From: Siminovitchia sediminis
GTDB taxonomy: Bacteria; Bacillota; Bacilli; Bacillales; Bacillaceae_C
Assembly (NCBI RefSeq): GCF_042680885.1
Contig: NZ_JBHUEO010000032.1
Location: 31,031 to 95,030 of the forward strand
Direction: 5' to 3'
DNA: 64,000 bases
Shown: piece after piece, positions 17,887-26,170 of the stretch
Position numbering within the stretch: the first letter of the stretch is position 1
How the letters are laid out: each line of letters starts with the position of its first letter
Made by a program: the position numbers and the translations under genes
Notes under the pieces: model-generated
The model's input: the letters and a program-made list of their open reading frames with translations, nothing else
Told to the model about the DNA's origin: nothing
Databases searched by the model: none

Positions 17887-19921
17887 GGTGCCCACCTCCC
17901 GGATGCTGTTCTTCATTAAACCTTTTCATTCTCCTGCTGACGGTGGATATACTGACTTCAAGTGCTCTTGCAGCTTCGGTGGCAGTTCCATATTTTTGCA
18001 CCGCCAGCTCAATTAGCTGCTTTTCTGCCTCTTCTACGGCTTTTTTTAAAGGAATAATCCCTTTTATCGTTAAAAACCCCTGTTCCCTTGAATCCGTCTC
18101 CCATAACACCCGGTAGGCATCCTTTTCCGAAATCTCTTTACCTTTCGATACGACTATTAATCTTTCGATGACATTCCGCAGTTCCCTTATATTCCCCGGC
18201 CATTGATAACTTTCCAAAACACTTAAAGCCTCAGTCGATATTTTCTTTTCGTAGCCATTTCTTTCATTCAACTCTTCCAAAAAATTAATCGCCAAAGGGC
18301 CAATATCATCTTTTCTGTCGCGCAAAGGCGGAATTTGTATAGGTACCACATGGAGCCTGTAATATAAATCTTCACGGAATTCATTTTGCTGTACCATTTG
18401 CCGCAAGTTTTTATTTGTTGCAGCTATAACCCTGACATTAATGGGGATTGGAACAGCTGAACCAACCCGGATCACTTCTCTTTCCTGTAAAACACGGAGC
18501 AGTTTTACCTGCATGGCATAGGGCAGCTCTGACACTTCATCAAGAAAAACGGTTCCGCGATGACCTTGTTCGAAGAGACCGATCCTCTTGCTGTCAGCAC
18601 CGGTGAAAGCTCCTTTTTCATGACCAAATAATTCGCTTTCAATGAGGTTTTCGGGAATTGCCCCGCAATTAATCGCAACGAACCCTGCCGATGAACGGCC
18701 GCTCAGCTCATGAATTCTCCTGGCAATGACTTCTTTTCCGACACCGGATTCGCCGGTAATTAATACATTAGATTCAAGCGGTGCCACAGATTTTATTTCT
18801 TCCATAAGGCTGGCCATTTTAACCGAGCGATAAATGACCGGTTCATTCTGAGACTGTTCAGCGGATGAGCTCACGTAATTTTCCTCCGCTGATACATCCT
18901 TGGACAGAACAATGACCCTCTTAATTTTCCCGTTTTCTCTTACTGGTGTAGCCGTGGACAGTACTGTGCCGTTTCTTCCTTTTTGTGTCAGCATCACCCT
19001 GTTGTTCCGCTCCATGCAGATGGCAATGATATTGGGTTTGAAGACACCTTTTTTTTCCAGCTCCGCAGCACTCTTCCCTACTAATTCACTGCGTGCCATT
19101 TCTCCCCAGAAGTTAGTAAAATAGGCTCCTGCAATTCTTGTAATTCTTCCCTTCCCATCGGCAACCAAAATCTGCTCATTGGAGAGTGAGTAAATGGCCT
19201 GAAGATCTTCATTCATTTCCCTTACAAAGTCAATTTCATGGACAGCTTCCTCCAGCTGATCTTTCAAATAGAAGTTATGAATGATTCCAGTCACTTTGCC
19301 ATTTTCATATATCGGAGAGAATTGCCCTGATATGACTTTGAAGTTAAACGTATTTTCAATGCCAAACCATTTTTGCCCTTGGAGCACTTCCTCAAAAGAT
19401 GTATCCATGCGGATCAACTTTCGGTAATCGCGGCCTTGGATCAGCCGTTTTTCCATTCCAAGAATCTGCTCTGCCTTTTCGTTCATAAACAGGACATGAA
19501 AAGACGGATCCAGGGTAACAATGCCCATCTCCGCATTGTTCAATGCATCATTAAAGGCTTTTAATTGAAGCTCATTCAAATAAGCATCGAGGCAATCCAT
19601 GAACAGATATCCGGACGGCTGACTCGATGAGTCAGCTCCAACGACAATGGAGCAGTTGTGAATATGCTTGGCCGTTTCTTCTTCCCTGACAAACAGAAAA
19701 TCTTTTCTCGGAATGATTCTGCTTTCCATTCCGCCCTTGGTCCCCATCGTTTGTTCCAGCAATGAAGAATCCGTAACATAACCTATAATCTTCTTGTCTG
19801 TTAAAACAAAACCAACATCTGTTTCCTTTTCTTTCAGAAGTGCAAAAACTTCTCTCACCGTCATAGTAGAATGGACGAAAAGCCTGATTGGCTGCAGTAT
19901 ACTTTTCCAATCCCAATGCAT
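17870..19921 (-). CDS. Sigma-54-dependent activator with CBS, two PAS and AAA+ domains
   Basis: A 683-residue enhancer-binding protein. An N-terminal CBS-like pair (residues about 8-115, e.g. KETDVGFVLTDKKIIGYVTD) precedes PAS 1 (about 120-235, NAEMGIVTLDPSFHVLFMNE) and PAS 2 (about 245-345). The AAA+ domain has GESGVGKE, GAFTGA and GTVFLDEVSELP, and a Fis-type HTH ends the protein (ATEAARALEVSISTVSRRM). The ATG at 19921 follows CGGAGGAACC. It is encoded with pxpB/pxpC behind a perfect sigma-54 promoter at 19973-19989, suggesting autoregulation and control of the oxoprolinase/hydantoinase genes. CBS domains often bind adenine nucleotides, so energy status may be one input (inference). Confidence 0.92.
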   Translation of the reverse strand: MHWDWKSILQPIRLFVHSTMTVREVFALLKEKETDVGFVLTDKKIIGYVTDSSLLEQTMGTKGGMESRIIPRKDFLFVREEETAKHIHNCSIVVGADSSSQPSGYLFMDCLDAYLNELQLKAFNDALNNAEMGIVTLDPSFHVLFMNEKAEQILGMEKRLIQGRDYRKLIRMDTSFEEVLQGQKWFGIENTFNFKVISGQFSPIYENGKVTGIIHNFYLKDQLEEAVHEIDFVREMNEDLQAIYSLSNEQILVADGKGRITRIAGAYFTNFWGEMARSELVGKSAAELEKKGVFKPNIIAICMERNNRVMLTQKGRNGTVLSTATPVRENGKIKRVIVLSKDVSAEENYVSSSAEQSQNEPVIYRSVKMASLMEEIKSVAPLESNVLITGESGVGKEVIARRIHELSGRSSAGFVAINCGAIPENLIESELFGHEKGAFTGADSKRIGLFEQGHRGTVFLDEVSELPYAMQVKLLRVLQEREVIRVGSAVPIPINVRVIAATNKNLRQMVQQNEFREDLYYRLHVVPIQIPPLRDRKDDIGPLAINFLEELNERNGYEKKISTEALSVLESYQWPGNIRELRNVIERLIVVSKGKEISEKDAYRVLWETDSREQGFLTIKGIIPLKKAVEEAEKQLIELAVQKYGTATEAARALEVSISTVSRRMKRFNEEQHPGGGHHDLLF

Positions 19922-19972
19922 ATTGGTTCCTCCGATTCTTATTCATTGTGACGGCATGCTATTTTTCATTAT

Positions 19973-19989
19973 TGCAAGATGCATGCCAA
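19973..19989 (-). promoter_or_regulatory. Sigma-54 (-24/-12) promoter for the activator-pxpB-pxpC operon
   Basis: On the minus strand TTGGCATGCATCTTGCA has GG at 19987-19986 and GC at 19975-19974 with exactly 10 bases between, 52 bp upstream of the ATG at 19921. Confidence 0.88.
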
Positions 19990-20062
19990 TTCTTTAAAAG
20001 TATAACTTTCCTGATCAAGACAACGTTTTCAAAAGGGGAAAAAGAAATTGTCCTATTCCTTA

Positions 20063-20099
20063 TTTTGCATTTCTGAAAACCATTTTGCAATATTGAAAA
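20063..20099. promoter_or_regulatory. Tandem candidate upstream activator sites (TTTTGCA-N4-TGAAAA)
   Basis: Two 17-bp direct repeats, TTTTGCATTTCTGAAAA (20063-20079) and TTTTGCAATATTGAAAA (20083-20099), start exactly 20 bp apart, about two helical turns. They lie about 75-125 bp upstream of the -24 box, where an enhancer-binding protein would bind. Each is itself a near-palindrome. Confidence 0.6.
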
Positions 20100-20211
20100 G
20101 AACATAGCCGACTTTATGGATGTCGTTCCTGAGCGTAATGTCCGTGGTTGGCACCCACCCACCATACAACCCATAAAAACGAAAAATGTATAACTTTCAC
20201 CCCATACAAAA

Positions 20212-20243
20212 ATCCTCCGCCCACCTATAAGTGGACAGAGGAT
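20212..20243 (-). terminator. Rho-independent terminator of the TRAP transporter operon
   Basis: On the minus strand ATCCTCTGTCCAC / GTGGGCGGAGGAT form a 13-bp stem with two mismatches and a 6-nt loop, followed by TTTTTG. It overlies the region just after the TRAP permease stop at 20256. Confidence 0.8.
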
Positions 20244-20255
20244 GAACATTGATCC

Positions 20256-22212
20256 TTACATGGATATTTGCGGCTTCATGTTCCCGTTATCATCCTTACG
20301 CTGCTTTTGGATAAACCAAATGGAAAGTAAGACAGCTGCGCCGATAAAATCACTGATGGTTTCCGGGAATATCATCATGAGTCCGCCGGCGAATAAAGCA
20401 ATTCGTTCCCACATGAATGACTTCCGGGCATAAAATCCGACTACCGCACTGCTGACCCCGGCCATACCTATTAGAGAAGTGACAATTGCAATTATCAGTG
20501 CCAAAGGTGTGACATCTACCAATACTAAAATTGGGTTGTATATAAATATAAACGGTACGATGAAAGCCGCAATGGCAAGTTTTACCGCAATCACACCTGT
20601 TTTAAAGGGGTTGGCTCTTGCAATGCCCGCTCCCGCATAAGCCGCCAGACAGACAGGCGGTGTAATGTCTGCTACGATTCCGAAATAAAACACAAACATA
20701 TGAACAGCAATTGGTGCCAGGCCAAACTCATTGATAAGGGCAGGTGCTGCTACGGTTGCCGTAACTACATAGTTTGCCGTAGTGGGAAGCCCCATTCCCA
20801 GAATAAGACAGGCAATCATTGTAAAAATCAGTGCCAATATCAGGTAACCGTTGGACAAAGCGATAATCCCGGAAGCAAACTTTGCACCGAGCCCGGTTAT
20901 ACTGACGACCCCTGCGATAATGCCCGCTGTGGCTACGGCGGCAATGACAGGAAGGGCCACTCTTGCCCCTTGTTCCAATACGTCAATCGTTTTCCTGAAG
21001 GATAAACGCGTGTCCTTTCTAACTAAACTAACAACAAATACTGAAACAATCCCCAATAAGGCAGCACGCTGCGGAGTGAAGCCTGAAAGGATCGTTCCGA
21101 TCATAATGACGACAGGAAGAAGCATAAACCCATTTTTTAACATTAAATCTTTAAAAACAGGGAGCTGAGATTTTGGGAGCCCGAATATCCCCAGTCTTTT
21201 GGCTTCATAATGAGTACCGATAAAGATTCCAGTGAAATACAGTACTGCAGGGATTGCAGCAGCCAGCATAATTGTAGAGTATGGGACTCCCAAATATTCC
21301 ATCATAATAAAAGCCGCTGCGCCCATAATTGGCGGCATTATCTGGCCGCCCGTTGAAGCGGATGCTTCCGTGGCCCCTGCAAATTCAGGGGTGAATCCGG
21401 ACTTTTTCATCATCGGAATAGTAAACGAACCGGAAGCAACCGTATTTCCCACCGAACTGCCGGAAACCATTCCTTGAAGAGAACTGGCTACGACCGCTGT
21501 CTTGGCTGTCCCTCCTGTAAATCTTCCAGTTAAAGAAAAGGCAAGATCGTTAAAGAATTGCCCAATTTTAGTATGAATAAGCATGACACCAAAAAAAAAG
21601 GAAAAGGAAAATAAATTTAGCCGATATTTGGACGGGCGTTCCAAAAACCCCACTTTCCTGATACCACAAATTTGGAGCAAGCCGCTCTGCCGAAAAACCG
21701 GGATGGGATAAAATAGTGGTAGGAATATACTTCCCGAACATGGCGTAAATCATGGTAACGCTTGCAACGATGACAATTGGAAGTCCAACGGTTCTTCGAG
21801 TAGCTTCCAGGACAAGAAGGATTCCAATGATGGAAATAATGATATCCAACGTGCCATAGCCTGTGACTCTGCTACTTAAAATAGAATCAAAGAAAAAAAT
21901 TTTATGGTAAGTCACATACATGGCTGTGAAGGCCAATAGGACATCATACCATGGAACCTTCTTTTGAGTTTTATACCATCCTTTTTTCGCCGGGAAAAGT
22001 AAAAAAATAATTCCCAAAGCTGTCCCGAGATGAATGGCACCCTGCTTTTGAGAAGGCAATGTTCCAAAGTAGCCTGTATATAAATGGAATACCGTCAATG
22101 AGACGCCCAATAAGGTAACGACCCACGCCCACTTTCCTATTTGGGTTCTAAATTGGTTTTCTCTGTCAAACTTCTCCAATATTTCTTGTGCATTCACATT
22201 TTGCTCTTTCAT
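20256..22212 (-). pseudogene. TRAP transporter fused DctQ-DctM-type permease (4TM/12TM), frameshifted
   Basis: The two reading frames together encode one TAXI-TRAP fused permease of about 650 residues. The upstream frame (22212 to 21568) gives the DctQ-like helices and ends abnormally after KFIFLFLFFWCHAYSY. The downstream frame carries the DctM core: SLQGMVSGSSVGNTVASGSF, GGQIMPPIMGAAAFIM, GMGLPTTANYVVTATVAAPA and ADITPPVCLAAYAGAGIA. Continuity is restored (LFLFFGVMLIHTKIG) if one T is removed from the nine-T run (minus strand) at 21591-21599. It is a single-base homopolymer change, so a sequencing error, a recent mutation, phase variation or transcriptional slippage are all possible. It lies 69 bp downstream of its TAXI binding protein. 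Substrate unknown, probably a carboxylate. Confidence 0.85.
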
Positions 22213-22281
22213 AGAAACACCTCTCCTGAAAGAAAAAGGGATGAAGCAAAAAAGTTCGGCCCATCCCTTCTTTTATCTCCC

Positions 22282-23295
22282 TTATTTAAGGTCTTCCAAG
22301 CTGTTGATCCCTGTTTTTTCACGCGTGACAATTTGGACAACTTCAGGATAAATATGCCCAATAAATGCAGCATTGGTCACTTCGGCTCCTTCAAACTCTC
22401 CTTCCCCCTTCACAGCCGCCAATGCCGGAACATGTACTGTCATGCCAAGATCCATATGCCCGTCGCGAATGCTTGACAGGTTCTCCAATGATGCTCCTGT
22501 CTCCGTATTAGTAACATTGACCCCGTCAACATGCTTATTCCAAATATTGGCCATCTCGCCTCCAAGCGGATAATAGGTGCCGCCCTGGCTCCCTGTACCC
22601 AAAATCAATTCACTCTTTCTGTCTGCCTTGTCTGCTTTTAACTCAGCAACAGGATTATCAACTGTTAACCCCTGTTCTTCATAATATTTTTTTGCACCCG
22701 GGTGGATTGGCAGGCCTTCCGCTCCATTTAAGGCATTTTCCAAAATCATATGCTTCGCCTGATCATGGGTATTTTCACTGGACTTCTCCACCATCACTTT
22801 CGCCAGCTCATACCCCAGCTCTTCATCAATGGTGTCTGTGTTCCCCATTAAAACAGCGTAGGCAGTCACAGTCTCAATATCGGAATCAAGAAATTCATAC
22901 GTATCCTGCGGAATGGTATACCGTTTATATCCACTGTTTTCTTCGATATGTTGAATAGCGGCATCTGAAAGACCAAACATCTTCACATCACCAGTGGATG
23001 CTTGCAGACTTTCAATATTTCCGGCGGGCAATCCTAAAATTCCGATCGACACGTCAATGTTTCCGTCTTGTACTCCGTCAGCCGCATCGCCAAAGCCCTC
23101 TTGGTAGGCTTCATAATCCCCCTCTCCCAGACCATAAGCTTCCAATATCAGTCTGGATACTGAGTTTGTCTCACTTGCAGGAGGGCCAATGGCAATCTTC
23201 TTCTTCCCCCCACCGTCACTGCCGCTGCCATTGCAGGCAGCTAACAATATGGCGAACACGGACAAAATGACAATCATTGCATATCTGTTTTTCAT
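22282..23295 (-). CDS. TAXI family TRAP solute-binding lipoprotein, apparently circularly permuted
   Basis: A 337-residue lipoprotein. The signal peptide ends in LLAAC (lipid-anchored Cys21). In the usual TAXI order the mature protein starts with GTGSQGGTYYPLGG and the segment ...SLEDLK-GKKIAIGPPGS lies mid-protein. Here residues 31-210 match the normal C-terminal part (KKKIAIGPPASETNSVSR through LPIHPGAKKYYEEQG). A linker (211-228) follows, then residues 229-337 match the normal N-terminal part (ILGTGSQGGTYYPLGGEM to IVTREKTGINSLEDLK). The protein thus ends exactly where it begins in a canonical member. Start: ATG at 23295 after AAGGTGG, with an alternative TTG one codon earlier. It is the first gene of the TRAP operon and should capture the substrate outside the membrane. 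Confidence 0.85.
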   Translation of the reverse strand: MKNRYAMIVILSVFAILLAACNGSGSDGGGKKKIAIGPPASETNSVSRLILEAYGLGEGDYEAYQEGFGDAADGVQDGNIDVSIGILGLPAGNIESLQASTGDVKMFGLSDAAIQHIEENSGYKRYTIPQDTYEFLDSDIETVTAYAVLMGNTDTIDEELGYELAKVMVEKSSENTHDQAKHMILENALNGAEGLPIHPGAKKYYEEQGLTVDNPVAELKADKADRKSELILGTGSQGGTYYPLGGEMANIWNKHVDGVNVTNTETGASLENLSSIRDGHMDLGMTVHVPALAAVKGEGEFEGAEVTNAAFIGHIYPEVVQIVTREKTGINSLEDLK

Positions 23296-23678
23296 CAATT
23301 TCCACCTTCCCCTTCCCGTGAAATTGTCCCTTTCAATCCGGTTTAAAATGGACGGGCCGCAGACTCCGGTCAGTTACCCCATTTATATTCAACAATCAAG
23401 CAAGTTATTCGCACAAACTCACACTGTGGAAAGGTAGACGCTGGACATGAAAGTAGACAAAAAAAAATTGGCAATGAATGTTTACAATTTCATCGCCAAA
23501 CAGTTTAACTTTACAGGAAATGGAGAATATTAACTCTTACATTACTAAACCGCCAAATATCCCTATGACAGGGTATTTCAAAATTCACATTTGAAACAGA
23601 CAGGTTATCATTCCGCTTATTAACGAGGATCAGGGTTGTCCGGGGACTGAATTTTGTGCCTCAGCAGGAAAAACTCAC
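23296..23678. other. Intergenic region between TAXI gene and chromate transporter
   Basis: About 380 bp. No open frame with a credible start, no sigma-54 box and no terminator was found after the chromate-transporter gene. It presumably holds the promoter of the TAXI-TRAP operon, but none could be assigned. Confidence 0.5.
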
Positions 23679-24209
23679 TTAGTAAACAACGATACCGGCA
23701 ACACCTGCAGCAAAGATCACTAAAGCCGGATGCCATCTAAATCTGAACAAAGCAAATAAGCAGAACAAGAAAACAACGGCGCCCATCATGGCTTCTTTCG
23801 TCCAAGTAAAAAGACCATTCGACTGTGCAAATGAATAGGCAGCAAAAATGATTAAAGCCGTCACAATAGGACGCAAGCCGTAAAAAGCTGATTGAACAGC
23901 AGGTACTTCGTTGATTTTATAGAAAAAGACGGCAATCGTTAATACGATTAGAACAGATGGAAGGGTGACAGCCACGGCAGCTGTAACCGCCCCTGGAAAT
24001 CCCATCGTATGAAACCCGACGAAAACAGCTGTATTGGTAGCAATGGGGCCTGGCGACATTCCAGCTATCGCGATTATGTCGATCAACTCTTGGGATGTCA
24101 TCCAACCGTGCCTTGTGACTTCTAATTCAATGATCGGCAGAATAGCATAGCCGCCGCCAAAGGAAACAAAGCCGATCAACAAAAAGGTAAGAAAGATATC
24201 TAAAAGCAT
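23679..24209 (-). CDS. Chromate transporter family half protein (CHR domain), second of pair
   Basis: A 176-residue membrane protein of the short-chain CHR family. It has the characteristic FLLIGFVSFGGGYAILPIIE, the GMSPGPIATNTAVFVGF motif and five to six hydrophobic helices. Short CHR proteins work as pairs with opposite topology, and the partner is encoded 23 bp upstream. Members export chromate, but many have other anionic substrates; near a TRAP transporter and a ROK regulator a metabolic anion is equally possible. Confidence 0.87.
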   Translation of the reverse strand: MLLDIFLTFLLIGFVSFGGGYAILPIIELEVTRHGWMTSQELIDIIAIAGMSPGPIATNTAVFVGFHTMGFPGAVTAAVAVTLPSVLIVLTIAVFFYKINEVPAVQSAFYGLRPIVTALIIFAAYSFAQSNGLFTWTKEAMMGAVVFLFCLFALFRFRWHPALVIFAAGVAGIVVY

Positions 24210-24232
24210 TGTACTCGCCTTCCTTCTTAAAC

Positions 24233-24811
24233 TTATTTATCAGCAGAAGCCGACTTTTCCTTCGGTGCTTTTGTTTTTTTAATTACGATTCCGCTTACAA
24301 TACCCGCAACAATCATCAGAACCGGATGTACATGTAAAATGGCGAGCAAGAAAAGAGCAACAATCATCAACGCCAATGTGAATGTATCTGTGATCGCCGA
24401 GCGAACTGTCCCCCATGCAGCATAAAGAATCAACGCCACGACTGCAGGCCGGATCCCCATAAAGGCTGCTTCAACATGCGGGTTGTCCCGGACAGCTATA
24501 AAAAGCAGGCTTAATATAATGACGATAATAAAAGTCGGTATCATCATGCCGAAGGTTGCAAGGAGCGCACCACTGACTCCCCCTACCCGATATCCGACGA
24601 ATGCCGCCGCATTCACAGCAACAGAGCCGGGCGCTGATTGTGCCAAAGCAAATGAATCAATGATCTCTTCATCTTTGAGCCATTTTTTCTTTTCCACAAC
24701 CTCTTTCTTCATCAATGGCATCATGACAAAACCACCGCCAAACGTAACCGGGCTGATCTTCATGAATGCCCAAAATAACTGCAGGAGCAAATACAGTCTG
24801 TTTTTGTTCAT
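24233..24811 (-). CDS. Chromate transporter family half protein (CHR domain), first of pair
   Basis: A 192-residue CHR-domain membrane protein with KISPVTFGGGFVMMPLMKKE, the ALAQSAPGSVAVNAAAFVGY motif and a lysine-rich tail. It pairs with the protein at 23679. It lies 44 bp downstream of the ROK regulator gene on the same strand, so the three may form one operon. Confidence 0.87.
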   Translation of the reverse strand: MNKNRLYLLLQLFWAFMKISPVTFGGGFVMMPLMKKEVVEKKKWLKDEEIIDSFALAQSAPGSVAVNAAAFVGYRVGGVSGALLATFGMMIPTFIIVIILSLLFIAVRDNPHVEAAFMGIRPAVVALILYAAWGTVRSAITDTFTLALMIVALFLLAILHVHPVLMIVAGIVSGIVIKKTKAPKEKSASADK

Positions 24812-24855
24812 GCATCATGTTCCTTTCTGCTTTCTTCCTTTTTTAGAATAAAGGA

Positions 24856-26025
24856 TCAATATGGAAAGTAAGATTGAAACACTTGAATCGCAGCCCCCAG
24901 CGCAATAGCCTCCTCTTTCAAAGTTCCTTTCTTAAAAACCGGGGCAGATCCCTTTTCCGGCATATACAGATGCGCAACAGCATGCTGGACCGCCTCTGTA
25001 TAGAAAAAAGGTGTTTCATATACTAGGTGCCCATGAAGAACGACAAGCTCCGGCCTGAGAGCATTGATCATATTGGCTAGGCCGACCCCATAATAAAAAG
25101 CTCCTTTTTTGGCAATCCGGATGGCCTCCTGGTTTCCTTCTTGAATCCGTGACAAAAACCTATTCAATGAAACATTCTTTTCACCACTGACTCTCTCATA
25201 TTCTTTCATCATCGCGGGATAAGAGGTATAAGCCGCCAGACATCCTTCATGACCGCAAGTACAGACTTTGCCATTCGCCTGTACAATGATGTGGCCCAGG
25301 GCACTTGTATCTCCCTGACCGGCAGTAAATACTTTGCCGTGGTTCACGACACCTCCTCTGATTCCGTAGCCGTTAATACAATATAAGATATGGCTGAATG
25401 TTTCATTATGCCGGACAAATTCTGCCACTGCTGCACTATTGGCTCCATTATCCACCAAGATCCGGACAGGGAACCGTGCCAGTTTTTCACGGACAGCTAC
25501 ATTTTCCCAGCCAGATGAAAGAAAAGATTCAGGGTTTCGCATCCTTCCTTCTGTCCTGAGAACCGGCCCGACCGTTCCAACTCCGATCCCAAGCAACTGC
25601 CCATAAGAAATTCCGTATTTATCCAACCATTTTTCGATCACATGATGCAGTTCCTCAAAAACCACATCGGGCGTGTGGTTGTCAGTCATTTCCATCTGAT
25701 GGTGTTCTACAATCGTATAACCAACGGTGGTCAGAACTGCTCTTGTTTCCGTTCTGGAAATATCAATTCCTATCATCCAAGCTGCATTTTTTTCTGCTTC
25801 ATATAAAATGGGGGGGCGGCCGCCGCTTGAAAGCCCCACTCCGCCTTCTTTAATCCAGCCTTTTTGAAGCAGTTCTTCAAGTGCACGGGTCATGGTTGTG
25901 GACCGCGCCTGCAAAATTTCAATTAATTCCGCCTTGGATATCAATTTTCGTTTATGGATCTGCCTGTATGTTTCCTTTAAAAACTCATTTTTTCTGGAAT
26001 GATCGGAAAGAAATTCCTTCAGCAA
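24856..26025 (-). CDS. ROK family transcriptional regulator (XylR/NagC type)
   Basis: About 389 residues. An N-terminal winged helix (residues about 10-70, ISKAELIEILQARSTTMTRA) precedes a ROK sugar-kinase-like domain with GIDISRTETRAVLTTVGY, GIGVGTVGPVLRTEGRM, a DNGANSAAVAEF segment and the ROK zinc-site motif CTCGHEGCLAAYTS. Such proteins sense a sugar or sugar-like effector. TTG at 26025 is preferred because AGGGGGG lies 6 bases before it; an ATG at 26043 is possible but has a poor ribosome binding site. It probably controls itself and the CHR pair. Confidence 0.82.
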   Translation of the reverse strand: MLKEFLSDHSRKNEFLKETYRQIHKRKLISKAELIEILQARSTTMTRALEELLQKGWIKEGGVGLSSGGRPPILYEAEKNAAWMIGIDISRTETRAVLTTVGYTIVEHHQMEMTDNHTPDVVFEELHHVIEKWLDKYGISYGQLLGIGVGTVGPVLRTEGRMRNPESFLSSGWENVAVREKLARFPVRILVDNGANSAAVAEFVRHNETFSHILYCINGYGIRGGVVNHGKVFTAGQGDTSALGHIIVQANGKVCTCGHEGCLAAYTSYPAMMKEYERVSGEKNVSLNRFLSRIQEGNQEAIRIAKKGAFYYGVGLANMINALRPELVVLHGHLVYETPFFYTEAVQHAVAHLYMPEKGSAPVFKKGTLKEEAIALGAAIQVFQSYFPY

Positions 26026-26063
26026 TGTTGGCCCCCCTGTCATACAAAAGTGCTTTCTTTACT

Positions 26064-26083
26064 TTATTCCTTTTTGGAATTAA
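26064..26083. promoter_or_regulatory. Palindrome upstream of the ROK gene
   Basis: TTTATTCC-TTTTT-GGAATTAA, an almost perfect inverted repeat 38-58 bp upstream of the ROK start. It is a plausible autoregulatory operator; binding is inferred from position only. Confidence 0.4.
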
Positions 26084-26133
26084 GTGTACTTATACTCTAG
26101 CTCTTTCGCAACGGATGTTCAAGTTCTTTTTAT

Positions 26134-26166
26134 AAAAAAAGAACCTTTTCCTGAATGGAAAGGCTC
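26134..26166 (-). terminator. Rho-independent terminator after the MerR-methyltransferase gene
   Basis: On the minus strand AGAGCCTTTCC / GGAAAAGGTTCT (near-perfect stem, 5-nt loop) is followed by TTTTTT, directly after the stop at 26171. Confidence 0.85.
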
Positions 26167-26170
26167 TAAC

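Noticed and set aside
23296..23678. Sigma-54 promoter for the TAXI-TRAP operon (TTGGCA at about 23470)
   Set aside because: The GG is not followed by GC at the required 10-base spacing on either strand.
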